Positions 16,801 to 29,422 of a DNA stretch of 64,000 bases are shown here, in pieces. Origin of the DNA: Vitis vinifera (taxonomy: Eukaryota > Streptophyta > Magnoliopsida > Vitales > Vitaceae); NCBI RefSeq assembly GCF_030704535.1, contig NC_081822.1:9045001-9109000 (forward strand), in the 5' to 3' direction. Below the pieces are notes generated by a model. The model saw nothing but the letters and a program-made list of their open reading frames with translations, did not search any database and was not told the DNA's origin. Position numbers and translations under genes: made by a program. Position 1 is the first letter of the stretch. Each line of letters begins with the position of its first letter.

Positions 16801-17239
16801 CTGAGTTTCAGATTATTTTTAAAAATTAATAAATTTTATGTATTAAATATAGTTTGATTTTAAATTTATTTTCTAAATGAAAATTTCGAGAGAAGTTAAA
16901 AAAAAAAAATATCATAAAAACATGTGCAATTTAAAGGGAAATCATATTTGAATATTTTTAGTATTGGTATTGGATGGAGAGAGAAAAGAAAAATAATATC
17001 ATGTTCAATTTTATTTGCTTTTTATGATTTTTTTTCATTTCACAATATTTTTCTTTTATTTTTAAAAATGGGTGAAACTACTTTACTTGTTCTTTAAAAA
17101 CTGTTTTTAATTTTACTTTGTTTTTAAAAACTAGAAACAAATGATAATAATTAAACAATTTTATGAATTTTAAAAAATATTTTCTATTTTTAAAAATAAA
17201 AACAATTTTTTAATCACATGATCAAAAGAACTCTAAATA
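13860..17239. other. AT-rich gene desert between RPN11 and the composite repeat
   Basis: No gene or RNA is recognised. The sequence is low-complexity, rich in A and T runs and in short recurring phrases (aaatcaaatataat, ttttgaaaa) that suggest many decayed non-autonomous elements. No boundaries can be set. The longest open frames are AT-composition artefacts. Confidence 0.5.
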
Positions 17240-18343
17240 GGTGTTTGGTAAACTGAATTAATAACTTAAAGTAACATAATAACTTAATTTAAGTTATTAA
17301 GTAAATTAAACATGTTTGATAAAATAAAGTAATAATATGACTAAAAACTAAAAATAATTAATTTATTTTTAAGCTGTATTTTTGCTTATGCGCTTCCACT
17401 CTATAGCGAACTCGCTTTTTATTTGAAGATGATTTTATTTTTTGAGAAAATGACTTGGAATCGCCACTTATTTTTGTTTTAGTTTAAAACGCAAACAAAA
17501 TAAGAAAGAAAACCCTAAGTGTGAACCCTTATTTGGAAAAGATGGTCTGTGAAAAACCAAATCTAGGCTCGAGGGTCAGGTTACTTATCGAAAATGTACG
17601 ATATAAATTGTAGCACCCCTCTAAGCCCCTAAAATGGGTCTCTACTAAATATGATGAAGCAAACATGACAATCAATTAGTAAATCGAGAGATACCAAAAT
17701 GATATTACACACATAAGAGTCACAACAATGCATAAAGAATAGTCGAAGTGTAAGTGTATGTGTACCTTAGCAGCAAACACTAATGCGTTGTCATGAAATG
17801 TGGTTAATGCACAATAATGAACACAAAGTATGTCATACATGCCACTAAACAGAGTAAGAAATCATTACTAACAGATATGACGCTTCACTCAAATTTATTT
17901 TTAAAGTAAACATTCATTGATGTTGGGCCCCCACCAAAGCCCAATTTATTTTTGCTTGAATTAATTTCATAAATTCCATTATTTGGAATTACAAAATTAA
18001 ATTCATGCTTATTTTAAAATATTTTAAAAATAAAGGAAAATGTGAAAATTGCTTGTCGAAGAAAATGACAGTAAATTTTATTAAAAAAAAATAAATTTGC
18101 AACCTAAAAATTCTAAGGATGAAAATTTGAAGAATTAAAATTATTTGAAAAACTAGAATTTGGAAAATTATTTGAAAACTGAGGTTTGGGAAATTATTTT
18201 TAAAATCAAAGAGGAAGAAATTGAAGAATGACATGTGGCCTATAGGTGGCCATGCATAGGTGCATAAGTGGGAGATATGGTGAGGGATAACCATGAAGGA
18301 GTGAAGCCTAGAGTGCTACTGGTGGTGCAATTGCAGCACCCCA

Positions 18344-18860
18344 TCAATCTGTTGCGATTGGAATTGCACTTGCCATTTGAGTTGCATCTCGACTGCTTCC
18401 TAGAGATGCAGGAATGGGAGCCACTACAGGCACATCAGCGCCCCACTGGGCATCAGTAATTGGGGGTACCCCAATCACCGCCGCCGAGAAAAACAGATCC
18501 ACCATCACATCCCACTTGTGTCCTAGAGCAATAGTGTGACGCATATGCAAAACCATCATTGTCAACAACCAGAATAGACAGCCAATGTTGTGCTTTCCCT
18601 TGTTATTGGTCAGGATATCAATGTCAACGTATCGCATTGGAGAATCAATGTCACAGAAAGCAATAGTTGGAATGTTTCCTAGTGCAACTTCCTTAATAGG
18701 CTGATGATCAGTTATTGGGTCGGTGAGGATGAGAAGATAGGGCTCACTGAAAGATGTCTGGAGCTGATTGGTGAGTGTACCTGGTGTGTGCCTTCCAGCA
18801 ATCGCATGAGCACCAGTGTACTGAGCAAACTTCAAAATTGCCCCTTGCTATGTTGATGTG
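18344..18860 (-). pseudogene. RPSA: Processed fragment of 40S ribosomal protein SA (laminin-receptor family)
   Basis: The reverse strand encodes the central to C-terminal part of ribosomal protein SA. It opens with [19 protein letters not shown] and continues through [41 protein letters not shown] and [12 protein letters not shown]. After DLFF the usual acidic, charged tail is deleted and the frame goes to [10 protein letters not shown] near the C-terminus, ending at 18344. The N-terminal third is missing and the upstream frame breaks near 18836-18860. The coding block is continuous where the normal plant gene is split by introns, so it comes from a spliced transcript or a captured processed copy. 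It cannot make a working ribosomal protein. Confidence 0.85.
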
Positions 18861-19369
18861 AGAAAAAAGGACCATACCCCTATGTGTTCCTGAACTGTGT
18901 CTCATTCCAAATGAATGAGCTTTGTTTTCCAATTTGACCCAACTGCATGCAAGTTGCTTCTCTATTAACTTGCCGGGATTGACAGTGCAGGATGTTAGGG
19001 CATCACATCACCCTTTTTACATACAGACTAGCCCCAAGAATCAAGACACGAGCAAAATGAAAATGGATTTGAGATGTTCCCATTTACCAGGTCAACATTT
19101 ACAGGATAGCAGCTAGAGAAGTCTGGCAGAGGTCCCAGGTGAGTTTGTTTTGCATCTTTCTTTAATTGCTTACTTGGTAGAAAAAAGTCTCAACTCTGAA
19201 TCTGTAATCACATAATTCACAGATGCAGGAGATGTTCGATCATCACCCATGCTTGAGGTGAATATAGAGTGAGATTGGAGACTCCCTGGCTCATGCTCTT
19301 CAGGTAGCATCCACAAATTCCCCTCCAGAGGTTAGCTTCTCAATTGCTCAAGACCTATTATTATTGATC

Positions 19370-19500
19370 TAGTGTCCTCAACAAGTGAAATTCCATCAGG
19401 AGCCCAACTATTACTTGTGACAGGGCCGCTTTTGTCTTCAAGCATAACAAGCTTTGAGGCAGAAACATCTAAAACATCCCATAGATAAACAGTGCCTCCG
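19370..19500 (-). pseudogene. CDC20: Fragment of a CDC20-type WD40 gene
   Basis: On the reverse strand a frame reads GTVYLWD, then a spacer, then SGPVTS-SWAPDG. This is the first WD40 repeat region of CDC20/fizzy anaphase-promoting-complex activators, where NTVYLWDAS and GPVTSVSWAPDG are conserved. After WAPDG the similarity decays and a stop follows; a GSLQSHSIFTSSMGD-like stretch further downstream (near 19240-19290) may be the next repeat. The fragment is too short and too damaged to act. It has the same orientation as the ribosomal protein SA fragment 0.5 kb away. Confidence 0.55.
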
Positions 19501-20616
19501 TGTTATCTCAGATGGTGATACACGGACCAAGGCATTCCTCAACTAAATACACAGGAGCAGGGAAGTATGGAGAAGGAAATTGCTAAAAACAGAGCAAGAA
19601 TGAGAGACCTAAGGAGTTATTAGGCAAAGCCTCGTTTCATGAATGATAAACGGGCTAAAAACTGGTGGGACAAACTGGTAGTCCACAATATAACTATCAA
19701 ACATCAAATCCAAAGATGAATCCGACTATTAACAGGGGACAAAAAAAAAATCAAGAATACCAAAGGGAACTAAAACAAAGCACTATGCAAACAATCAGAT
19801 TCAACCAAAACAACCAAGAAACTTTTGATACCCAAACTGAACAATAAAACAATGCTCATAGGTCAGCAGAGAATGAAATGGAGCATTAAGAAAATAGAAA
19901 CATGCCAAGCTCATAGTGGCCTTACCTGGAAGTCCACAACACAACCTTCATCTGCTTCTCTTCCTTCAGCTCCTTTGGTTCCCTTGATTTCTTGCCCGAA
20001 ACTTTGCAGATCTCTTTTAGTCCTCATCTTCTATTCCTCAGCTCCTCTGTGAAAACTCACTCTAAACCTCCGCTTCTCTCCCGTTCCCTCTAAGGCTCCT
20101 CACTGGTTTCCTTCCTCAAGCTGTCTGCAACTCTCTCTTTCTCTGGTTATCTCCCTCAAGCTTCCAAAACACGCCTCTATCAACCCTACTCTCAGCTCTC
20201 TAAGAATCCCCCAACTGATTTCCCCTTGCCCAAGCAACAACCAGGCTCCTATTTTCCAAACGGCCTGCAGCTCTCAAATCTTCAAAATCGTTTCTGAATG
20301 TTCTCCACCAACACGTGTTATTCTCTCATTCCTCCTTTAGCAAAACCACTGTGATTCCCTAACAGCCTCTCCAAAGGTGACACTAAGGTTCTTTCATGTG
20401 GCAAAATAACACTTGCAAAAATTTTTTGGGGTTTACACCCGTATTTTCATTTTATCTTTTTATTCCCATTTGCCCTAATTACTTCGACGATCTCTTTTGC
20501 TACTCCATGTCTTACATTATTATTAAGACATTCTTTGCTCTAATTATAATTTATAAGGATAAATATATCAATTTCATGATTTAAAATAAATTTTAAGTTA
20601 ATTTTATCAAATAACC

Positions 20617-23600
20617 TTAATATTTAAAATAATAAGTTTTAAATCAATAATTTAAGTATAATTTAACTTAAAGTTAATTTAAGTAATTAAATAATAAGTA
20701 TTAAGTTTGTTACTTAAACCTTATTCTTAAAAAAAAGAAAAAAGAAAAAATAATTTTAAAGCTTCAATCTTGAAATTATTTTGAATATAGTGAAGTATAT
20801 GAAAACATAACAAAATAAAATAAAATATTTCTTTTTATTATATTTCATTTCTGGAATTGTCCTCTCTTTTCCTGGAATCCAAACTTGAGGTACATATATA
20901 TCATAATATGCATCTCTCTGTTTATAACTTGAGATCGTCGATACATGCTTTCTACGAATTCGTTTGTGTACTTCCTTCATTTTTTTAGCCCAGCCCAAAT
21001 CTATTCTTTGGGCTTGGATGGGCCTGAGTTGGGCGTTGAAAGAGGAAGGAATCAAAAAGGCCTGTAGGTGGTACGATTGGATCAGCGGTTGGGCCTAGTC
21101 TCCCCACATGGTCTACTTTCAGGTTCGTCTTTTTCAACACTACCTTTCTGATTCTATTATCCATTTCCCTCTACTCGTCACTGAACACATTCAGTTGGGC
21201 TGATTATATAAATACGTGACTTACTCGCCGTTGACGTTAGGTCACCATAGAAAAGCTTATTTCTATCCAGACCCTAAAAGATACATGGAGGGGATTGGGA
21301 TTGGGATTGGGATTGTCTAATATCTAAATTGATTCATGAAAAAAGAAAAAGAAAAACTAGTACGTCATGATCATATCATTGCCAACATAAGGATCTGCAA
21401 TCCTAATGTCTTCCTTCTCATTCAAAGTACTTTTTCCTTTTTCCTTTCCTGTAAGACATTGCCGTACATTGAATCAAATCAAAGTCCAATTAAAATGTGT
21501 TGAAAATTCCAGTTTTCCACACAATTCGTTAAAGCAAATGAGTAATTTTTCTGACTTCTGTGGTTATTATCCTTAAATGTTAGCTAGCCGCCTCTCAGAA
21601 GTTAATAACACGTGCCTTGTCGTCTTTCAGAAATTATTGTCAATGGCGTACTTGGAAGGGTGTCTTCCCAGAGTCATCGAGTTCTGTTGCTGCATTAGGA
21701 CTCCCAGATACTTTCAAAACTTTTTTACTGTTGTTTTTGATAAATTCTAGGAACTTGTTGAAGCAGCAAGTTTTTTACTAAGTCTTGATTGGATTACTTC
21801 ATCAGATTTTTTTTTTATTTAAGGTACAATTATCGAGTTATATATATATATATATATATTAAAAGAGTTCCTATACGAGGGTAAGACAAGATCTAGTGCT
21901 GAGTGGTGACGTGATCAACTTGATTTTGTTCAAAGATATGGATGACATATATAAGAACTCCATTGATCACTTTAGTGCTTTGTAGCTAGCTAGTCAGCAT
22001 GCTTTTGGACTGTTTTACCTAATTTTTCATATCTGCAATTCTCTTCTGGTGTAACCTACAATTCCTTCTGGTCTAACCTACAATTCCTTCTGGTCATGTT
22101 AGTGCCCACTGGAGAGGCTATAGTAATCGGAATATTCATGAGGGATTGCTACACTCGTGAAGAATATTATCCAGTCCATGGTCCCCATGTCCAATAAACT
22201 ACGTACAAATTAGGGCAAGTTGAGAGTAACGTGATTGTTTATTGGTAAAATAGGATAAGATTATTCTCAAGGCATTGTTGAAACTCAAAGCCTAGAGACC
22301 ACTGTGGAGTCTATGAATATTCTTCATCTCCTTTCCAAAGCGTATTCAAAGCTTTCAGACTTCAATTCTATCTCCCAAAGGCTCCTGAAACTTCGAGTCT
22401 AAAGCTCCTTGAAACTTCAAATTTCTCTCTCTGATTGTCTCGTTTATAAATTGTACCTCCTCAATCTCTCATGGAATTAGGAGAGGCATACGTGCTACTT
22501 TTGATTATTTCTGTTTTTTCGATTTTTTTTAGGTTGGCAAAAATGCTCTCCAAGGAGAGGCAGCTTCACAAGGCCATGTAGCCTGGAAAACAATGTTGCA
22601 TGCAAACCCCAGATGATATTATTCCAATATCTAAAATCTAAATGCATGACTGGACTCGAAGTTTTTCATCTTTATTTCAAAATTTCAAAATGATTATGAT
22701 ATTCAGTATTTTCATGAATGGGTTAAACTTAATATGATCAATTAAGAAACGGTTCCATTTTCTATCAACAGTCCAATGGCTGATCGTACAAATTTCACAG
22801 TGGAATTAAATTTCAATGCAATTTTTTCCTTTAGTATTTTACAACTTGAGTTTGGTTTCAATATTTTTGTCCACAAAATTTATCCAAAATTGTTCTTAAA
22901 TTTTGGGTAGTTGCATTGCGGGGTCATACAATCAATGGGTTTGTACTGGGTTTCTGACTCTCAAAATTTTTAAGTGGCTCGCCCTTCAACCTTATCCAAA
23001 TTTAGGGTACTCTGGCCCTTGGACGGTCTCAACCACCAAAGGAACATATGAGATATTCTATAAGACAGCATACAAGCCTCTCCTGGGTGTTTGGTCTTTC
23101 ACTTGTTCTAAAACAATGGCCAATCAGGTATGAAATGAATACTCCAACTAATATGTAAGGATGAATTACCAAGAAGAGCGTGCAAGAATTGCAGGTGAGG
23201 TAGCAAAGAGTGCATAAGTTGACTGTTAGAAATTAGGCCGGGTTTTCCCACTTGATATATGAAAATAATATCATACACTGTATGCGCTTCAGCAATGAAA
23301 GCATGGAATTGGAAGTGCATGTTTGAACATTCTATTGACGGCAAAATAAAGCTTAGTTATGTGAATCATAACATACAAGCTACTCCCAAATTTTGCTTTT
23401 ATCACTCTTAATTTAATTCATTGCTGGTGCTTTTTTACAAGAGATATGCTTGTCTTCATGGACCTAACCCGCTTTTATCAGAATAACATATTAAGCGCTG
23501 CTGTATTGAGCACGCAGAGTCTGTAATAATATTAGTGGTCATTGGCAATTGATAAGATGTCTCATTCAAAAGGGAGGAAATTTGAAAAGATGACAACATC

Positions 23601-24089
23601 TTAACTTGACCTTCATCTACTAAAGGGGAAAGGGTTGGTGATGATAATTAAAAAAATGGATTATTTCCTTATTATCATGAACTGAACAACCAACTTTATT
23701 GGCCTGTTTTGGCGAATATTCAACTAATATGCAAAAGCTAGCAACATCCATGAATGTGAATGACGATAAGAACCAGTCAATTACAGAAGTTTGGAATAAA
23801 AATGACAGCCATAGCCTTGGTCATTTTTAAAAACTTTTTCATCTCCTATGACTTGTTCGTATCTGTACATTTTTATAGCCCATTGCATCCTAGCTAGATA
23901 GCTAGCACTTTCACACTTAATGCGAGGGTGGTGAGGGGTGATTTTCCAACTTGGTTGGAAGGGCCCAGGTACGATAAATGATGTTAATGTAGTCTCAAGG
24001 GTTACCTACTCCTTAGAAACTGGTACACGATCGAAGATGTGAGGCATCGGTAATTTATTTTTGTTGGATGGGGGCATTAATGGCGGCAG
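20617..24089. other. Intergenic region before the patatin cluster
   Basis: No gene is recognised. Small features only: a (GGGATT)n-type run of about four units near 21290-21318, an (AT)n run at 21840-21860, and a 22-bp unit (cctacaattccttctggtct) repeated at about 22035-22095. Short open frames (for example 22903-23133) show no family features. Confidence 0.45.
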
Positions 24090-24757
24090 TAGTATCAGGC
24101 CTCAATGCAACAAATCTTCCCATCCTACCCAAGAGAAGCTACTGAAAGCTCCCGTGAATGGGATAGACGACACGAATTCCATCCATCTATATCGACTTAT
24201 CACTCTCTTTTAGATTCCATCCATATGTTCGTTCTCATCTTATTTCTGGGAAGTTCCGTGTTAACCTAATTATCTCTTGTATCTTCAAAATATATCCATC
24301 CATATATACATATATATTGAAGATATTTCTTCTGACTGCTGTTCCTGTGTTTCAACTTTCAACCCATCTCAGTGTCTCTTGAGTTAGGCTAGCTAGAGAC
24401 GGACAAAGGAAAAGGTCATGATAGCTCTTGTAGATTTACAAAATTAGAACTTATTCAAGAAAATAAAGGAAATCATTCAATCTTGTCATTAAAATATTAT
24501 GAGAAATAGAAATCGCACTAAATCACAATAAGTTTGACTTGCATAGACACACAGGTCCAGTCCTATCAGAACCGTAGAAGAAATTAAGTGGAATCTATGG
24601 ACTTACAATATCTTCACACTAGAAACACGCTTACATTGGTTATTAAAAATATCCCATTTGGGATTTATTTTAACAATAAGAATAGTGAATTAAAAGGCAG
24701 ACAATCAGAAACGGGAGTCCAACTTAACTAGAAATTCATTACAACAGTAGGAATCAT

Positions 24758-26785
24758 TCAGACAACGACCACTCCTTTAGAAGCGGCAGCATGTCCATGT
24801 GGTGACCTAGCATCTCTACGTTGCTTCTCTTGGGAAAGTAGTCTTGCAAAACTGAAAAATTAGAAGGATTTTTTATTATTATATGACTAGTTAATTAACT
24901 AAGAAAACTCCAGAATAAAACTCTAAAAATAGTTAGATACCTTGTGAGAGCCTCCTCATTGGTCTCATGATTTGAAGGCTCAAAGACACCTGTATCCAGG
25001 TTAACCCTTGAGACCCTTTTCTTTAACAACTCCTCACCAATTTTCACAAGATCATCCAAATTTTCCTTTGTGGCTATGTCGACTGATGAAGTTATACCAC
25101 TCAATGTATCATCCTGTATTTACCCTTTGTGTCAGTATAAATGGTAGACAAGGACAGAAGAAGCAATTGACTTTCAGATATCTTTAGGACTGAGGAAATT
25201 ATGAAGAAGAACAAAATTTAAATAAGAAATTTGACTTTGTAAGTGACTGTAAATTTATGCAACCACAGGCAGCAAAGCTGTACCTGTATCCGAAGATAGC
25301 TTTTTTCAGAGTGAAGGGCTTGAAAAACCTGTGAAAGGTGTAAGTCGACCATATCTCCACTTGCTTGGGTAAACACATCCACTAAGGGGGTGGAACCACC
25401 ACTGGTCAACCATCCCAACAGACCCCACTCGGCTGCTTGATCCGCATTGTATTTTTCTTCGGCTTTTGATGACCCAGTTCCCAAGGATATTACTAAAAAC
25501 CGGCCATAGTCCATTGGCTTTATAGGAAAGAAATCAGGACTACCCCGGATGATCTCCTGGGTCACTTCCCCAATAGCAACCAAAGCCTGAAACAAGAATC
25601 AATAATTAATTGAATTGTGAAAAAAAAAAAAATTAGAACTGGGTAGTCTAAGATGCAACTTCAAAATTAGCAAGTACCGGATTATTTGCAGCGACACCAC
25701 CATCAATGAGGTTGAATTCTCTAACTCTCCCGGTAGGGTCTTTGGTTTCGAAATAATGAGCTGGAAGATAAGTGGGTGCTGCTGAGGTTCCAATACATAT
25801 ATCTGACAGTAAGGCATCTAAACTTGGCCTGCTCTTCACCTAAAGCATGGAAATCAAGCATATAGTATTAATATGAAAGTTATTATAGCTCCCTTCTTTC
25901 ATTACAATCTCTTAGTTTTCGTAGTTTGGGTTAGAAGGAAATGAAATTGTGGAAAGAAGATGAACCTGATAAGTGGAAAATATTGTTGGCTGAAGGCACT
26001 TGATGTCAAATGTTGGGATAACAACATTAGTAAGGGTCTGGTGTAATTGTGTTTCTCCTAGTTTTTCTTTAACAAGGTTATGCAGATACTTCCCATCATA
26101 TTTTGGTCCTGATAAGGATGTAACTGCCTTCGTGACATAAGGAATTGGAACATAACTGCATTTAAAAGAAAGATCATGTTAACAACTACAAAAAATATTG
26201 AAGTCTAGTTAATTGTATATACACAAATACTAGCATCCTGTCATCTTAATCAAGATTTTCATCATGATATATTTGTTACCTGTGCTGTGGGAAGATCATA
26301 GGGCAGTGCTCAAGGTAGAAGTCCTTGATATCTTTGGCGGAAAACAAGGGTCGGCCAGTGTTTTCATTGGGAGTGGTTAGCATGGCAGTCACGAGGCCAC
26401 CGGTGCTTGTTCCTGCAATCACATCAAAATAATCTGAAATTCTTGCGTCTTCACCATCCAGCTTCTGCACCATGGCCAAACAATCTAGTGTTAGTACTTA
26501 TAAAATATATCGAATATAGGATATATAAGTTCGAGATTAGGTATATATTAATTTTAAAAGGCAAATGGAAAGGCCATATTTTGTTATTATCATGTAAAAC
26601 CTTATATTTCCTACCTGAAGCTCAGACTCGAGGAAGCCAAGGACTGTTCCTGGGATAAGCCCTCTTATTCCACCTCCATCGATGCTGAGAATGGTGATTA
26701 GGTTTCCATAAGTTGGAGGCTGTAGGGGTGATTTTGGTTCTTCTTCCATTAGCAATCGAGGGATGAAGGTATGAACTTGAGTCAT
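24758..26785 (-). CDS. PLP2: Patatin-like phospholipase / acyl hydrolase, copy A
   Basis: A 425-residue patatin-like lipid acyl hydrolase, related to Arabidopsis PLP2, which releases fatty acids from galactolipids and phospholipids and responds to stress and pathogens. It has seven reverse-strand exons: 26615-26785, 26280-26464, 25966-26155, 25678-25839, 25284-25586, 24941-25113 and 24758-24851 (1278 nt). All introns are GT-AG and the frame is intact. The oxyanion loop GGGIRG is at 37-42, the nucleophile Ser77 lies in GTSTG, and Asp228 lies in DGG, so the Ser-Asp dyad is complete. No N-terminal signal is obvious, so it is probably cytosolic or membrane-peripheral. The first ATG at 26785 gives a 12-residue leader before a second in-frame Met (MEEEPKSP); most relatives start near the latter. 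Copy B lacks the first ATG. Confidence 0.95.
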
Positions 26786-26903
26786 GGAGGAGAGAAAAAG
26801 GGAGATTTGCTATTTCAAGAGACTTAGAATAGAATTGAAGTTTCTGCAGGAGACTTAGAAATATACTGAGACTTTTGAGTCCTCTTTGATAACTAGGCAG
26901 GTG

Positions 26904-26911
26904 TATTTATA
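26904..26911 (-). promoter_or_regulatory. TATA box of PLP copy A
   Basis: On the reverse strand the sequence reads tataaata, about 120 bp upstream of the first ATG, inside the block ggagtctataaata that is preserved at copy B (40173-40180). Confidence 0.65.
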
Positions 26912-29417
26912 GACTCCTTAATTAGCGTATATCCCTGATTTTCTTGCTCATACTTTTCTAAATGGACCTGGTTCAAGTTGGACCCGGATTCATCATTCAG
27001 GATAAGTTGAAAAGTCCACAAGCAAATCTTCTTGTCTTATAGAAGCTAGCCAAATGGTCACATTGGCATGACTCCTGGCAACTGTAGGTAAGACCAAAGA
27101 GAATAGCTGGTAAGAAGGATTAGGTGACTCAATAAAGGTTGAGATAGGATGAATTTTCCTAACTAATGGAGTTTGTGAACAGGTCATGGAAACACTAAGT
27201 CTTATGAAATGATTCTGGTTTCTAGCTATGTCTGGTGCAAAGAATCGTGATGGAGACAAGCCTAAATGCGCATACCAAACAAAAATTTATTATTCAATGC
27301 ACACAAATTTGTGTTCGTAAATGGATGCGCTTGACTGGGGATGGCGATGATTTTGAAAGAACACCAACTAGGGCAACGAAAAGTACTGGCCAACGCGGCA
27401 CTTGCACCATGAATGACAAGGAACGAATAATTCAATGTCAAGCAGCAAGGTTTTACATAATTTCCTGTTAGACATGATTTTTTTGACCTATTAACCTCAT
27501 GCTTTTCATACTTAATATCTGTAAAATTGTACACACGATCATTGGCTTCTATAGTTTGTAGAAAACTACATGGTTATTCAATATTTTTTGTAATTACAGT
27601 TCTAAGTCCTGTGAATTTTAGATGATGTGCAGTGCGAAGACTTGGTTGACTGTTAGTTACTGAGGTTTTCCCACATCTCCCAAATGTTAAAATGATGAAA
27701 TTATTGCCTAAGAAGCACCTGTTGCAGAATCATATTTGAACGTAAGGTAGCAAATTATAGCTAACTAAAAATAGGTTATATTATATTAAACTATCAGAAG
27801 TTTTCAGTGCTTTCATCTTTATCAATCTGTGTTGGGCGCTTATTTAATTAGCAAGGTTGGAAGTATGAAGGGTGACAGCATCATTAATGGACTTCACTTA
27901 ACGTCGACCTAATGGTGGTTAATTGGTATTTAAAAATTAACTTCACATCCATCAAGGAAAAAATCATGTTTGTTTATCATGATTAGGCAAAGATGCAACG
28001 CAGCCGGGAAGTGAAAAAACGAAAGGACTGGTCAACTAAGGAAATCTGTTGGTTGCCCTAGTGAATTTGTGAACCATTCACTGGAAACTTCAAATTTCGA
28101 ACACAGCATGGCCTATTTACTTTCATGTTGAGCTCAGTCTAGAACAAAAATAATACTATTACAGCATTATTAGAACAGCTCTAAAGAGTTGGGAATTGAT
28201 GCTGGAAATACTTTGTTCCTCATGGTCTTTGCATGTTAATCTTAGCTGCTGGGCTTAGCAGGGCATTACTATTCAGAAATTCTGAGAACTCCATGCCCGC
28301 CCGTATTTCAAATCCCAAATTTGACCCAAACCCTAACTTAATTGAAAGCAGTTTAGATTTGATCTTTTCAATCAGTGCCCTTGAGTCCTTGACCATTCCA
28401 CCCTTCCAAAGCCATCCCTTCGTTTCTATTTCATGGAAGCTAGCTATCTATGCTGTAACGCCATCAATCCATTCCTGACTCTTTGTGATGCTTTATAACC
28501 CCCGAAGGAAGAAGAGCAAATCAGCCAATAGAAGGTAGATTCAATTGGAGTTAGGGTTCTCTTACTTTAACTTATTGAATCCCTAGACCTAGCTAATTAA
28601 CCAGGAGCACCTTCCACCAGCAGTTTATGTCCATTTATAAATACAATCCTAGTCAGTTCTACATTGCCACGACCTTAACCCCTGCCTTGAACACCGGACC
28701 TTGCTGTCTGGGAACGCTGGGCAGTAATGGTTAATAGAGTCCCAGGGAAACCACAGAAAAATAAGACATTCATAGATTTTTACCTACATTCATTGACTCT
28801 TGTATTAACATTTTTGGCTCATACTCTCGTGTAACATTTGAGGAAAAAAGTGTAAAAGGAAATTAATAGAAGAAAAGAAAATATGAATAAAAATAAATAA
28901 AAAATAAAAAATTAATAAATTATTTTTAAATGTTTCTTTAAAATTTTAACTAATTTTAAATATATTTAATTTTTTAATTATAATTTCAAATAAAAAATTA
29001 TTTAGGTAAAGACAAATAAGGTAAAGGCTATGCATGGGTCCAACAAATTGATTAAGTGCCTCAAGGAATAAAGGCCATTGTTTGAAAGTAAACTTGAATT
29101 TGGAAAGTTTCCAAAAGTTAGAACATGATTTGATTTCTAAAAGATAGAATACTTTTAATGCAAATCTTGCATTGCATTTTATATTTGTCAATGGTCTTCA
29201 TCTTTTAGATTAAGAGGAAATGGAATTCATGATTTCGGCACCCAGTTTCTTTGGAGCTTTCTCTCTTAAAATTCCTCTCTTCCCTTCAAATTATTTTCTT
29301 TCCAGTTCCCATGGTTGGAACAATTGCTAGTACTTGGCCGGGGATGACATGTCATTTCGATGGTGGTGGTGTTTTGGTGAGTTGTTTGTCACAAGTTAAG
29401 GCTGGTGGATGTAGATG
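26912..29417. other. Upstream region of PLP copy A, duplicated at copy B
   Basis: Non-coding sequence that matches 40181-42060 and 47480-48235 closely. It probably holds the distal promoter. It has a deletion near 28500 relative to unit B, which keeps an extra segment (aagtccatttgcttacattg near 41768). Open frames here are shared with copy B but look incidental. Confidence 0.6.
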
Positions 29418-29422
29418 GGTAG

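Larger units (their letters stand above)
17240..20616. mobile_element. Putative composite element carrying two host gene fragments
   Basis: The left end (ggtgtttggtaaactgaatt) and the inverted right end (ggttatttgataaaattaac) resemble each other. They also resemble the two ends of the ~0.42-kb element at 31161-31577, in the opposite order. A further ~70 bp outside the right end also matches the sequence outside that element. Between the ends lie reverse-strand fragments of ribosomal protein SA (18344-18860) and of a CDC20-like WD40 gene (around 19370-19500), plus GC-richer unassigned sequence to about 20400. This looks like gene-fragment capture by a non-autonomous DNA transposon. A clean target duplication was not found. 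An alternative is an old LTR (17609-20437, TGTAGCACCCC to GGGGTTTACA) inside AT-rich DNA. Confidence 0.4.

Noticed and set aside
17609..20437. A 2.8-kb LTR from TGTAGCACCCC to GGGGTTTACA
   Set aside because: The ends are suggestive, but the flanks (taaat and cccgt) do not match and no second LTR or primer-binding site is seen. Kept only as an alternative.
21289..21318. (GGGATT)n run as interstitial telomere
   Set aside because: The plant telomere unit is TTTAGGG; this is a different short repeat of about four units.
27235..27471. 78-codon frame conserved at 40505-40741
   Set aside because: Both lie in duplicated promoter DNA of the same age. The five replacements in 78 codons give no sign of protein-level constraint, and no domain is seen.
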